Source of the DNA: Acetofilamentum sp.
Lineage (GTDB): Bacteria > CAIWAD01
NCBI GenBank assembly: GCA_020726405.1
Contig: DYSB01000003.1
Location: 1 to 54,066, forward strand
Direction of reading: 5' to 3'
Length of the DNA stretch: 54,066 nt
Position 1 is the stretch's first letter; every line of letters starts with the position of its first letter. Below the pieces are notes generated by a model. The model did no database searches. It was given only the letters and a program-made list of their open reading frames with translations, and had not been told where the DNA came from. Positions 34,386-42,945 of the stretch are shown one piece after another. The translations under genes and the position numbers were made by a program.

Positions 34386-35611
34386 GAGCGCCGCGAACTC
34401 AGCCCTCCGACGCCCGGTCCGAGCGGCGCCCGGCCCCGGCCCCCGCACCAGGCCGCGAGCAGAAGCTGGCGGCCTGGCTGCGCGAGTTGGCGCAGTCCGT
34501 CGAGCGCGGCCAGCGCCCCGACCTGGAACTCTCCCGCCTGCTCCGGCGCGACCAGCCCGAGCCGGCCCTGCGCCGCCGGCTGGTGGCGGCCTCGGCGGCC
34601 TGGTTCCGCTGGTCGTCCTGGTTGGGAGCAGCGGCGGATCCCCTGCGCGACCTGGCGCGCGCCACGCGGTTGGAGGAGCTGGCGGGCGGGGAGGACGGGC
34701 CGGATGCCGCGCTGCGGGAATTGGCGGAGACCGCGAACGGAGCGCTGAGCGCGGCCGCCCACCTGCCCGAGTGGCTGCGTGCGGGTCTGCCCGCCGGGCT
34801 GGACGTCGAGGGATTGGCGCGGGCCTTCCTGCGTCCGCCCTCGCTCTGGCTGCGGGCCTACTCCGAAGAACAGTTGCGTGAAGGCCTGGGCGAACTGGCC
34901 ACCGGGTTGGAGGCGCATGCCCGGCTGGCCGGCGCTTGGCGGCTGCGAACGCGCGAGGACCTCTACGGCACGCCGGGCTTTCGGCTGGGTCATTTCGTGT
35001 TACAAGACCCGGCCAGTCAGGCCATCGGCGCCGTCTGCCAGGCGCAACCTGGCGATCACTGGCTGGACCTCTGCGCCGGAGCGGGCGGCAAGAGCCTGCA
35101 GCTGGCGGCCGCCATGGCCGGCAAGGGGCTGGTGCACGCCTTTGACATCCACCTGGGTCGGCTGGAGGAACTGAAGCGCCGCGCCCGCCGCCAGGGCGTC
35201 TTCAATCTGCAGACCCGCGCCTGGGACGGCCGCATCCTGCCCGCGCTGCCCCGGCTGGACGGCGTGCTGGTGGACGCGCCCTGCACCAACAGCGGCACGT
35301 TGCGCCGCAATCCCGACCTCTGGCGGCGGCGGGCGCCGGACCTGGCCGGACTGGCTGACCTGCAGGACAGTCTGTTGGACCAGGGCGCGCGCCAGCTGCG
35401 CCCCGGTGGCCGGCTGGTCTACGCTACTTGCAGCGTCCTGGAAGTGGAGAACGAGGCGCGGGTGGCGGCCTTTCTCGCGCGGCAGCCCGGCTTCCGCCTG
35501 CTGGACTTCGAGAATCCGCTGGACGGCCGCCCGGCGCCGGGCCAGCTGCGGGTCAGCCCGCTGGACGGCGACCAGGACGGCACCTTCATGGCCATCTTCC
35601 GCAAGGAGTGA
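34382..35611 (+). CDS. RsmB/NOP2-type RNA (cytosine-5) methyltransferase
   Basis: This is a 409-residue protein. The N-terminal half (about 20-190) resembles the helical NusB-like part of RsmB, and the C-terminal half is a SAM-dependent methyltransferase: LDLCAGAGGKSLQLAA, DGVLVDAPCTNSGTLRRNPD with C301, and YATCSVLEVENE with the catalytic C350. It would methylate cytosine in rRNA or tRNA; RsmB (16S C967) is the closest idea. The start is GTG 34382, overlapping the SDR stop. Confidence 0.85.
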   Translation: MRAPRTQPSDARSERRPAPAPAPGREQKLAAWLRELAQSVERGQRPDLELSRLLRRDQPEPALRRRLVAASAAWFRWSSWLGAAADPLRDLARATRLEELAGGEDGPDAALRELAETANGALSAAAHLPEWLRAGLPAGLDVEGLARAFLRPPSLWLRAYSEEQLREGLGELATGLEAHARLAGAWRLRTREDLYGTPGFRLGHFVLQDPASQAIGAVCQAQPGDHWLDLCAGAGGKSLQLAAAMAGKGLVHAFDIHLGRLEELKRRARRQGVFNLQTRAWDGRILPALPRLDGVLVDAPCTNSGTLRRNPDLWRRRAPDLAGLADLQDSLLDQGARQLRPGGRLVYATCSVLEVENEARVAAFLARQPGFRLLDFENPLDGRPAPGQLRVSPLDGDQDGTFMAIFRKE

Positions 35612-35622
35612 CGCGCGGTGGG

Positions 35623-36375
35623 CTACCCCTCTGCCAGGGTGCTGCCGCCCTCGTCCCGCAGCCGGAAGTAGAGCAGCGTGCCCAGGATGCCTTGGAAGGG
35701 TCCCAGCAATCCCATTCCCAGCAGGTAGGGCACCCACTGCACCCAACCCGGCTCCTGCTGGGTCAGCAGGCTGCGCAGGGTGGGCAGCGCCAGCAAAACC
35801 TGGAGCAGCGCCAACATGAGGAGCAGCAGGGCCACGGCCAGCGGGCGGCGTCGCACCAGCCGGGCGCTGGCCCCCAGGCTGCGGAGTGGATCGCGTCCCT
35901 CCAGCAGCAGGACCTGGGCCGCGACGGCGTAGAAGAGCGAGGCCGCCAGGACCAGCAGCACGCCCGGGACGGCCAGCAGGGGAATGGCCTGGGCCCAGCC
36001 CCGGGCTGTCAGCCAGGGCGCCGCGCCGCTCACCAGCAGCCAGCTGGAAACGCCCAGCAGGGGCACGATCAGGGCCAGGGTGGCCAGCCCGAAGGCCCGG
36101 CGCACGCCCTGGAACCCGCCCAGGAAGTCCTCGCGTGTGGGCCGCTCGTGGAGCAGGACGCTGCGCGTGGCCAGGATCAGGCCGCCGGCCAGCGGGCCCT
36201 CCACGGCCAGTGTGAGCACCAGCCCCACCAGGGGCAGCTGGCCCACCGTGAGGCCGGCCAGCAGCATGAACAGGCCGTAAAGCAGGAAGGCCGGGGACTC
36301 CAGGCTCCAGGTCTCCATGGCCTGGCGCAGCAGTGGTCGCAGCAGGGCCGGACGGCGGGCGAAGGAGCTTTTCAT
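35623..36375 (-). CDS. Multi-pass membrane protein, unknown function
   Basis: This 250-residue protein has about six hydrophobic helices, for example LLYGLFMLLAGLTVG, ATLALIVPLLGVSSWLLVSG, and PLAVALLLLMLALLQVLLA. Arginine-rich cytosolic turns (ARLVRRRP) fit an inner-membrane protein. I do not recognise a specific function; the shape resembles the loosely defined membrane families annotated as DUF975 or GDPD-type membrane domains. ATG 36375 is preceded by GGGGAAATG, a weak ribosome site. It is the only minus-strand gene in a long plus-strand block. Confidence 0.7.
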   Translation of the reverse strand: MKSSFARRPALLRPLLRQAMETWSLESPAFLLYGLFMLLAGLTVGQLPLVGLVLTLAVEGPLAGGLILATRSVLLHERPTREDFLGGFQGVRRAFGLATLALIVPLLGVSSWLLVSGAAPWLTARGWAQAIPLLAVPGVLLVLAASLFYAVAAQVLLLEGRDPLRSLGASARLVRRRPLAVALLLLMLALLQVLLALPTLRSLLTQQEPGWVQWVPYLLGMGLLGPFQGILGTLLYFRLRDEGGSTLAEG

Positions 36376-36461
36376 CAATCATTTCCCCGTCTGTTGGTCG
36401 GCGGAGCGGATTCCCGCACGCCCTCTCCCTATATTAGCGCGTTCTATTGTGAACTGGGCAC

Positions 36462-37175
36462 GTGCGCACAGATGCCGAACATGTCGCCGCCCGGCTGGCG
36501 GCCATCCAAGCCCGCATCGGAGCCGCCCGGCTGGAGGCGGAGCCCTCCGTGCGGGCCGACCGGGTTCGGGTGGTGGCGGTGACCAAGTATCTGGAAACCG
36601 AGCAGATGCTGGAGCTGCGGGCCGCCGGGCTGGAGCTGTTCGGCGAGAACCGCGCCCAGGCCGCGCTGGCCAAACTGGAGGCCTTCGCCACTCAGCCCCC
36701 GGAGCGGCAGCCGTTGGAGTGGCACTTCATCGGCACGCTGCAGGGCAACAAGGTGCGGCAGGTGGTGGGGCGCTTCCAGCTGATCCACAGCGTGGACCGG
36801 CTGGAACTGGCCGAGGAGCTCTCCCGGGAGGCCGGGAATCGCGGCTTGGTTCAGCCCGTGCTGCTGCAGGTGAATGTCTCCGGCGAGGCCAGCAAGCACG
36901 GCTTCACGGAGGACGGGTTGACGGAACTCTGGCCGCGGCTGCGCCGCCTGGAGGGCCTGCGCCTGGACGGGCTGATGGGCATGGCCGCGGCGGAGGGCGA
37001 CGCGGGCGCGGAGTTCCGCCGCCTGCGCCAGCTGCGGGACCGGCTGGATCCGGAGCGCGGGCAGTTGCGCGAACTTTCGATGGGCATGAGTGGGGACTTC
37101 GGGGAGGCGGTCCACGAGGGCGCTTCCCTGGTGCGCATCGGTACGTATCTCTTCAGCGAGGAAGCGGGGACCTGA
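36462..37175 (+). CDS. yggS: PLP homeostasis protein, YggS/PROSC family
   Basis: This 237-residue cytosolic protein binds pyridoxal phosphate through K42 in VVAVTKYLE and has the family blocks LFGENRAQAA, WHFIGTLQGNK, VNVSGEASKHG and LSMGMSGDF. It balances free PLP and affects amino acid pools. It begins at GTG 36462. It overlaps yggT by one base and opens a conserved run yggS-yggT-divIVA-like that is common in bacteria. Confidence 0.93.
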   Translation: MRTDAEHVAARLAAIQARIGAARLEAEPSVRADRVRVVAVTKYLETEQMLELRAAGLELFGENRAQAALAKLEAFATQPPERQPLEWHFIGTLQGNKVRQVVGRFQLIHSVDRLELAEELSREAGNRGLVQPVLLQVNVSGEASKHGFTEDGLTELWPRLRRLEGLRLDGLMGMAAAEGDAGAEFRRLRQLRDRLDPERGQLRELSMGMSGDFGEAVHEGASLVRIGTYLFSEEAGT

Positions 37176-37417
37176 TGGACGAGCTGATCACCCTGGCGGC
37201 GCAGATCTACATCCTGATCATCATCGCGGCGGCCATCGTCAGTTGGATCGAGGTGGACCGGCAGCATCCGCTGGTCAAGTTCCTCCACAAGGCCACCGAG
37301 CCCGTGTTCCGGCCCATCCGCGAACTGGTGCCGCCCATCAACGGGCTGGACCTCTCGCCCTTGTTCGCCCTGCTGCTGGTCAAGCTGGCGGAGAAACTGC
37401 TGAACTTGCTGCTCTAG
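37175..37417 (+). CDS. yggT: YggT-family membrane protein
   Basis: This 80-residue protein has two membrane helices (about 5-25, ITLAAQIYILIIIAAAIVSW, and 58-78). Between them is the family hallmark with EPVFRPIRELVPPINGLDLSP. Function is not settled; relatives are linked to division or osmotic stress. Its ATG shares a base with the yggS stop (TGATG), so the two are coupled. Confidence 0.93.
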   Translation: MDELITLAAQIYILIIIAAAIVSWIEVDRQHPLVKFLHKATEPVFRPIRELVPPINGLDLSPLFALLLVKLAEKLLNLLL

Positions 37418-37429
37418 GAACCGGGACCC

Positions 37430-37942
37430 ATGAAGTACACGTCGAACGACATTCGCGGGGCGACCTTCAGCCGCCGGCTGCGGGGCGCGGACGAGTCCGA
37501 GCTGCGGGCCTTTTTGGACGGCGTGGCCGGCCAGCTGGAGCAGCTGGAGCGCGAGTTCTCCGCCTCCCAGGCCCGCTGCGCCCAGCTGGAGCGCGAGCTG
37601 GAGCGCTACCGCAGCCTGGACCAGGGGCTGCGTGACACACTGCTTGAAGTGAAGACTACCAGCGAAGGCGCCCGGGAGGCGGCCCGCAAGGAGGCCGAGC
37701 TGATCGTGCGCGAGGCCGAGTTCAAGGCCGGCCAATTGTTGGCCGGCGGCCGCGAGGAGCAGCGCCGCCTGCGCTCCGATCTGGAGACGCTGCGCGAGCG
37801 CCGGGACAGTTTCACGCGGCGGATCCGCCACCTGCTGGAGCAGCAGCTGGAACTGGTGGACTTGTTGTCGCAGAGCGAACCGTCGGCGGATGCGCCGGCC
37901 GACCAGGAGGAACACCGTGCCGGACCCCCGTCCGACCATTGA
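37430..37942 (+). CDS. DivIVA-like coiled-coil protein
   Basis: This 170-residue protein opens with a DivIVA-like membrane-targeting segment (MKYTSNDIRGATFSRRLRG) and then has long coiled coils (about 30-145) rich in E, R, Q and L. The tail is proline/acid-rich. DivIVA proteins sit at curved membranes or poles and organise division or growth. Its place after yggS-yggT supports the call. The last 26 bases overlap the start of punA. Confidence 0.82.
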   Translation: MKYTSNDIRGATFSRRLRGADESELRAFLDGVAGQLEQLEREFSASQARCAQLERELERYRSLDQGLRDTLLEVKTTSEGAREAARKEAELIVREAEFKAGQLLAGGREEQRRLRSDLETLRERRDSFTRRIRHLLEQQLELVDLLSQSEPSADAPADQEEHRAGPPSDH

Positions 37943-38774
37943 GCAGATGCGCGAATGCGCAGACTACCTGAAGTCTTGGTTGGGCGCCCACGCGCCGCGG
38001 ACGCTGGTGATCCTGGGCACGGGCCTGGGCGCCCTGGCCCGCGAGGCGGAGATCCTGGCCCGGCTGGACTACGAGGAGATCCCCCACTTCCCCGTCAGCA
38101 CGGTGGAGAGCCACCACGGCCGGCTGCTGCTGGCGCGCCTGGCGCCGGACACGGCGCCCGTGCTGGTGATGCAGGGGCGCTTCCACTACTACGAAGGGTG
38201 GAGCATGCAGCAGATCACCTTTCCCGTGCGGGTCTGCGGCCTGCTGGGAGTGGACCTGCTGGTGATCTCCAACGCCTGCGGCTGCGTGAATCCGCAGTTC
38301 CGCAAGGGCCGGTTGATGGTGATGGAGGATCACATCAACCTGTTGGGCGACAATCCGCTCATCGGCGCCAACCTGGATGAGCTGGGTCCGCGCTTCCCCG
38401 ACATGAGTGCGCCCTATGATCGGGAGCTGATTGCCCTGACCGAGGAACTGGCCCTGGATGCGCGCATTCCCCTGCACAAGGGCGTCTACGTCGCCGTGGC
38501 CGGACCCAACCTGGAGACCCGCGCCGAATACCGCTTCCTGCGCGCCGTGGGCGCCGACGTGGTGGGCATGAGCACGGTGCCCGAGGTGATCGTCGCGCGG
38601 CACCAGGGCATGCGCGTGCTGGGCTTTTCCATCATCACGGACGAGGGCTTCCCCGAGGCCCTGCAGCCCGTGCGGCTGGACGAGATCCTGGCGGCCGCCG
38701 CCCTGGTGGAGCCGCAGCTGACCATCTTGGTACGCGCCGTCCTGCGCCGCCTGGCCCCTTCCCCCGCCGCCTGA
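37917..38774 (+). CDS. punA: Purine nucleoside phosphorylase
   Basis: This 285-residue cytosolic enzyme splits purine nucleosides with phosphate in salvage. Typical blocks are VILGTGLGALA (usually GSGLG), GRFHYYEGW, ISNACGCVNP and MSTVPEVIVARHQGM. It resembles the trimeric PNP-I class. Start is GTG 37917 because AGGAGG lies nine bases upstream inside the divIVA-like gene; the upstream in-frame start would only add nine basic residues. It ends 14 bases before ileS. Confidence 0.92.
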   Translation: MPDPRPTIEQMRECADYLKSWLGAHAPRTLVILGTGLGALAREAEILARLDYEEIPHFPVSTVESHHGRLLLARLAPDTAPVLVMQGRFHYYEGWSMQQITFPVRVCGLLGVDLLVISNACGCVNPQFRKGRLMVMEDHINLLGDNPLIGANLDELGPRFPDMSAPYDRELIALTEELALDARIPLHKGVYVAVAGPNLETRAEYRFLRAVGADVVGMSTVPEVIVARHQGMRVLGFSIITDEGFPEALQPVRLDEILAAAALVEPQLTILVRAVLRRLAPSPAA

Positions 38775-38788
38775 AGCCTGGAGTCCCC

Positions 38789-41700
38789 GTGAGCCGATTC
38801 GATCCCATCCCGCCCAACGTGAGCTTCCCCGCCCTGGAACTGGAGACCCTCCGCTTCTGGGAGGAGCGCGGGATTTTCCGCCGCAGCCTGGAGCAGCGCG
38901 CCGAGGCTCCCGACTGGGTGTTCTACGACGGCCCTCCCGGCACCAACGGCTCGCCGCACATGGGCCACATGCTGCACTCGGCCCTCAAGGATCTCTGGCC
39001 GCGCTACAAGACCATGAAGGGCTACCGCGTGCTGCGCCGGGCCGGCTGGGACACCCACGGGCTGCCCGTTGAGCTGGCCACGGAGAAGGCGCTGGGCCTG
39101 GCCGACAAGAGCGAGATCCCGGGCTACGGCGTGGAGGCCTTCCAGGGCAAGTGCCGGGAGACTGTACAGCGTTTCAAGGCGGAGTGGGAGCAGAGCATCC
39201 GGCGCATCGGGCGCTTCCTGGATCTCGAGGACAGCTACGCCACGCTGACCCCGGACTACATCCAGAGCGACTGGTGGGTGATCCGGCAGATCTGGGACAA
39301 GGGCCTGCTCTACCGCGACGTGAAGATCATGCCCTATTGCGCGCGCTGCGGGACCAGCCTGTCCAACCACGAGGTGGCCCAGGGCTACAAGGACGTCACG
39401 GACCTGACGCTCACCGCGCGCTTCCGCCTGAAAGGCGAGGACTCCACCTACTTCCTGGCCTGGACCACCACGCCCTGGACCCTGTTGGGCAACGTGGCGC
39501 TGGCTCTGGGGCCGGAGGTGGAGTACGCCTTCGTCCGCCGCGGCGGCGACGTGTTGATCCTGGCCGTGGACCGGCTGGAGGCTGTCCTGGGCGCCGGTCC
39601 GCACGAGGTGCTGCGCCGGGTGCCCGGCCAGCAGCTCGATGGCCTGGAGTACGAGCCGCCCTGGGACTTCTTCCAAGGCCCGGACGCCGAAGGCCGCACG
39701 CCCCACTTGACCGTGGCCGACAGCTACGTCACCGCGGCGGATGGCACGGGCATCGTGCACCTGGCGCTCTACGGCGAGGACGACTTCCGGCTGATCCGGG
39801 CCAACAACCTGCCCCGCGTGCAGCACGTGGACGACACGGGCCACTTCACGCCGTCCTGCGGGGACTACGCCGGCCGCTACTTCAAGGCCCCGGGCCTGGA
39901 CGTGGAGATCATCCGCGACCTGGCCGCCCGCGGCCTGCTGCACGACAAGCACCGCCACGAGCACAGCTATCCGCACTGCTACAAGTGCGAGAATCCGCTC
40001 ATGTATCACGCCAAGCCGTCCTGGTTCATCCGGACCACGGCCGTGCGCGAGGACATGTTGCGGGCCAACCGCGAGATCAACTGGATCCCGGCCAGCGCGG
40101 GCGAAGGCCGCTTCGGCGCCTGGCTGGAGAACAATGTGGACTGGGCGGTCTCCCGGGAGCGCTACTGGGGCAGCCCGCTGCCCATCTGGACCTGCGAGGA
40201 GGCCGACGGCTGCGGACACAAGCTCTGCGTGGAGAGCCTGGCCGACCTGCAGGCCCACTGCGCCGAACCCATCGGGGCGGACTTCGACCCGCACATCCCG
40301 TGGATCGATGCGCTGGCCGTCACTTGCCCGACCTGCGGCCGGCCCATGAAGCGCGAGCCCTACGTGCTGGACTGCTGGTTCAACGCCGGCCTGATGCCCT
40401 GGGGCCAGTTCGGCTACCCGGCCACGCCGGGCTCCCGCGAGCGCTTCGCCAGCCAGTACCCGGCGGACTTCATCAGCGAGGGCCTGGACCAGACCCGCGG
40501 CTGGTTCTACACCATGCTGGCCGTCTCCACGATCCTCACCGGCACCAGCAGCTACCGCAACGTGATCTGCACGGGCCTGGTGGGCGACAAGGACGGCCGC
40601 AAGATGTCCAAGACGCTGGGGAACGTGATCCACCCGGCGGCGGTCATCGAGGCCTATGGCGCCGACGCCGTGCGCTGGACCTTCTACAACAGCCATCCCT
40701 GGAACTCCAAGCGCTATAGCGAGGAGGTGATCCGGGACGCCGTGAAGGAGATCCTGCTGCCCTACTGGAACATCTACGCCTTCTTCACAACCTACGCCAA
40801 CCTGGACGGCTGGACGCCGGACACCGGGTTGTCGGAGCCCAGGAGCGAGCTGGACCGCTGGATCCTCTCCGCCACGGAGCGGCTCAATGAGCGGGTAAGC
40901 ACGGCCCTCGACGCCTTCGATGTGTTCACGGCCAGCGAGGCCATCGTGGACCACCTGGACGAGCTGTCCAACTGGTACATCCGCCGCAGCCGGGCCCGCT
41001 TCTGGAAGAGCGAGGACGACGACGACAAGCGCCGGGCCTACGACACGCTCTACCGCTGCCTGGGCGACCTGACCCGCATGCTGGCGCCCTTCCTGCCCTT
41101 CGTGACGGAGCACGTGCACCAGCACCTGCTGCGCCTGGCGGAGCCCGGGCTGCCGGAGTCCGTCCACCTTTGCGACTGGCCGGTCCTGGAGCAGGGGTGG
41201 CGCGACTCGCTGCTGGAGCGGGAGATGGATCTGGTCTACCACGCGGTGAAACTGGGCCGCACGCTGCGTTCCCAGCACCAGATCAAGACCCGCCAGCCGC
41301 TGGCCAAGATGCTGGTGGTGGTGGGCCGCGAGGAGGACGACGGCTGCCTGCGCCGGATGGCCGAGCTGATCCGCGAGGAGCTCAACGTGCGCGACATCGA
41401 GATCAGCCGCGACGAGCACGAGCTGGTGGAGATCACGGTGAAGCCCAATTTCCGCACGCTGGGCAAACGTTTCGGCGGGTCCATGAAGGAGGCCGCCGAG
41501 ATCATCGGGGCCTGGGGCACGGCGGAGATCAGCGAGCTGGAGCACGGCCAGATGCTGGACGTGCTGGGCCAGGAGGTGCGGTTGGAGGACCTGCTGATCC
41601 AACGCACGGAGCGCGAGGGTCTGAAGGTCATCACCGAGCACGGCTTCACCATCGCGCTGGACACGGAACTGACCCCGGATCTGCTGCTGGAGGGTCTGGC

Positions 41701-41950
41701 CCGGGAACTGATCAACCGCGTGCAGAACCTGCGCAAGGAGAGCGGGCTGGCGATCAGCGACCGCATCGAGCTGCTGCTCCTGGACGGCCCGGAACTGCGC
41801 GAATTGCTGGAGGTCCACGGGGAGCGGGTGGCCCGGGAAACCCTGGCCGTGGACATCCGGCTCGTCAATGACGATACTCAGGAGCAGCTCAAAGACGTTA
41901 CGTTGAACGAGGTGCGCACCGCCGTGGGCTTGCGAAGGGCGGAGCGCTGA
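38789..41950 (+). CDS. ileS: Isoleucyl-tRNA synthetase, eukaryote-like (IleS2-type)
   Basis: This 1053-residue class I synthetase charges tRNA-Ile. The HIGH motif is HMGH (57-60) in GTNGSPHMGHML, and KMSKS is KMSKT (605-609). The phrase YDGPPGTNGSPH and the long C-terminal region match the eukaryote-like group rather than the E. coli type, which has a zinc finger at the end. Such enzymes are known to resist mupirocin. An editing domain lies near 200-390. The start is GTG 38789. It is followed by dksA, lspA and rluD, a familiar bacterial order. Confidence 0.94.
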   Translation: MSRFDPIPPNVSFPALELETLRFWEERGIFRRSLEQRAEAPDWVFYDGPPGTNGSPHMGHMLHSALKDLWPRYKTMKGYRVLRRAGWDTHGLPVELATEKALGLADKSEIPGYGVEAFQGKCRETVQRFKAEWEQSIRRIGRFLDLEDSYATLTPDYIQSDWWVIRQIWDKGLLYRDVKIMPYCARCGTSLSNHEVAQGYKDVTDLTLTARFRLKGEDSTYFLAWTTTPWTLLGNVALALGPEVEYAFVRRGGDVLILAVDRLEAVLGAGPHEVLRRVPGQQLDGLEYEPPWDFFQGPDAEGRTPHLTVADSYVTAADGTGIVHLALYGEDDFRLIRANNLPRVQHVDDTGHFTPSCGDYAGRYFKAPGLDVEIIRDLAARGLLHDKHRHEHSYPHCYKCENPLMYHAKPSWFIRTTAVREDMLRANREINWIPASAGEGRFGAWLENNVDWAVSRERYWGSPLPIWTCEEADGCGHKLCVESLADLQAHCAEPIGADFDPHIPWIDALAVTCPTCGRPMKREPYVLDCWFNAGLMPWGQFGYPATPGSRERFASQYPADFISEGLDQTRGWFYTMLAVSTILTGTSSYRNVICTGLVGDKDGRKMSKTLGNVIHPAAVIEAYGADAVRWTFYNSHPWNSKRYSEEVIRDAVKEILLPYWNIYAFFTTYANLDGWTPDTGLSEPRSELDRWILSATERLNERVSTALDAFDVFTASEAIVDHLDELSNWYIRRSRARFWKSEDDDDKRRAYDTLYRCLGDLTRMLAPFLPFVTEHVHQHLLRLAEPGLPESVHLCDWPVLEQGWRDSLLEREMDLVYHAVKLGRTLRSQHQIKTRQPLAKMLVVVGREEDDGCLRRMAELIREELNVRDIEISRDEHELVEITVKPNFRTLGKRFGGSMKEAAEIIGAWGTAEISELEHGQMLDVLGQEVRLEDLLIQRTEREGLKVITEHGFTIALDTELTPDLLLEGLARELINRVQNLRKESGLAISDRIELLLLDGPELRELLEVHGERVARETLAVDIRLVNDDTQEQLKDVTLNEVRTAVGLRRAER

Positions 41951-41981
41951 GGGTGGGTTGCCGGCAGGCGACAGGGAGGGT

Positions 41982-42365
41982 ATGATGTCCCAGAACCAGT
42001 ATTACACGACGGAGCAGCTCGAGGCCTTCCGGGAGATCCTGCTGGAGAAGCGTCGGGAAGCGCTGGAGGAATTGGACTACTGCAAGAAGGAGCTGGAGGA
42101 GGGTCTCTCCCAGGCCTCCGGCGACACCAGCACCTATTCCTTCCACATGGCCGACCAGGGCACGGACGCCCAGGAGCAGGAGAAGACCTTCATGTTCGCC
42201 TCGCGCCAGGGGAAGTTCCTGCAAACCGTGGATGCCGCCCTGGAACGCATCGAGAAAGGCCGCTACGGGGTCTGCTCCGTCTGCAGCGGCAAGATCGACG
42301 AAGGCCGCCTGCGCATCGTGCCCACTGCCAAACTCTGCATCAATTGCAAATCCCCGGAAGAATAG
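41982..42365 (+). CDS. DksA/TraR-type zinc-finger regulator
   Basis: This 127-residue protein has a helical hairpin (about 8-65) and a C-terminal zinc finger CSVCSGKIDEGRL ... LCINCK. Members bind RNA polymerase's secondary channel and tune transcription, often with ppGpp; the ileS-linked version is widespread and its targets are less clear. Two adjacent ATG codons (41982, 41985) follow GGGAGGG; the second has slightly better spacing. The stop is 13 bases before the proposed lspA start. Confidence 0.9.
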   Translation: MMSQNQYYTTEQLEAFREILLEKRREALEELDYCKKELEEGLSQASGDTSTYSFHMADQGTDAQEQEKTFMFASRQGKFLQTVDAALERIEKGRYGVCSVCSGKIDEGRLRIVPTAKLCINCKSPEE

Positions 42366-42378
42366 TCGGAGTCGTCCC

Positions 42379-42945
42379 ATCACACGCAGTCGAGCCCTTT
42401 GGATCCTTGGTGGCTGTTTCGTCAGCGACCAGCTTCTCAAGCTGGCCGTGCGCTCCTCCCTGTCCCCCGGGGAATCCGTCCGCGTGCTGGGGGAATTCCT
42501 GCGCCTCAGCCATGTGGAAAACCGCGCCGGCGTGATGGGCATCTCGCTACTGCCCATGTGGGTGCTCACGCTGCTCAGCCTGCCCGCCGTGCTGTTCATG
42601 GGCTGGTGGCTCTGGCGCCAGCTGCCCTCGCAGAGCTGGCTGGCCCGCCTGCTGCCCTGGATCCTGGGCGGCGCCGCGGGCAACCTCTGGGACCGCGTGG
42701 TGCGACACCGGGTCACCGACATGTTCGACGTGAACATCCCCGACCTGCACGTGCCGGCCTTCCAACTGCTGGGTCTGCGCTTCGACGGCCTCTTCCTGGA
42801 ACGCTGGTGGGTCTTCAACCTGGCGGACAGCTTCATCTTCGTCTGCATGATCTGGCTGCTGATCCTGGGCTTCACGGGCCGTCTGGAAGACGAACCGGCC
42901 GCCGCGCCGGACTCGGCAGGGCCCGCGGACGGGAGTCAGGGGTGA
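42379..42945 (+). CDS. lspA: Lipoprotein signal peptidase II; start codon apparently ATC
   Basis: This inner-membrane aspartic protease cuts signal peptides from prolipoproteins. Catalytic residues are D105 in GNLWDRVVRH and D150 in FNLADSF. Four membrane helices are visible. The protein must begin near ITRSRALWILGG, but no ATG, GTG, TTG or CTG is in frame close to it; the next standard one upstream is ATG 42232, deep inside dksA. ATC at 42379 has CGGAG seven bases upstream, so I propose ATC as start, or a sequence error (ATG to ATC). It ends with GTGA overlapping the rluD start. Length from ATC is 188 residues, near normal. Confidence 0.82.
   Translation: MTRSRALWILGGCFVSDQLLKLAVRSSLSPGESVRVLGEFLRLSHVENRAGVMGISLLPMWVLTLLSLPAVLFMGWWLWRQLPSQSWLARLLPWILGGAAGNLWDRVVRHRVTDMFDVNIPDLHVPAFQLLGLRFDGLFLERWWVFNLADSFIFVCMIWLLILGFTGRLEDEPAAAPDSAGPADGSQG

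Noticed and set aside
38486-41818. Long open frame of over 1100 codons on the minus strand opposite ileS
   Set aside because: It is antisense to a clear ileS, rich in H, Q, V and G without motifs, and is expected from GC-rich codon bias.
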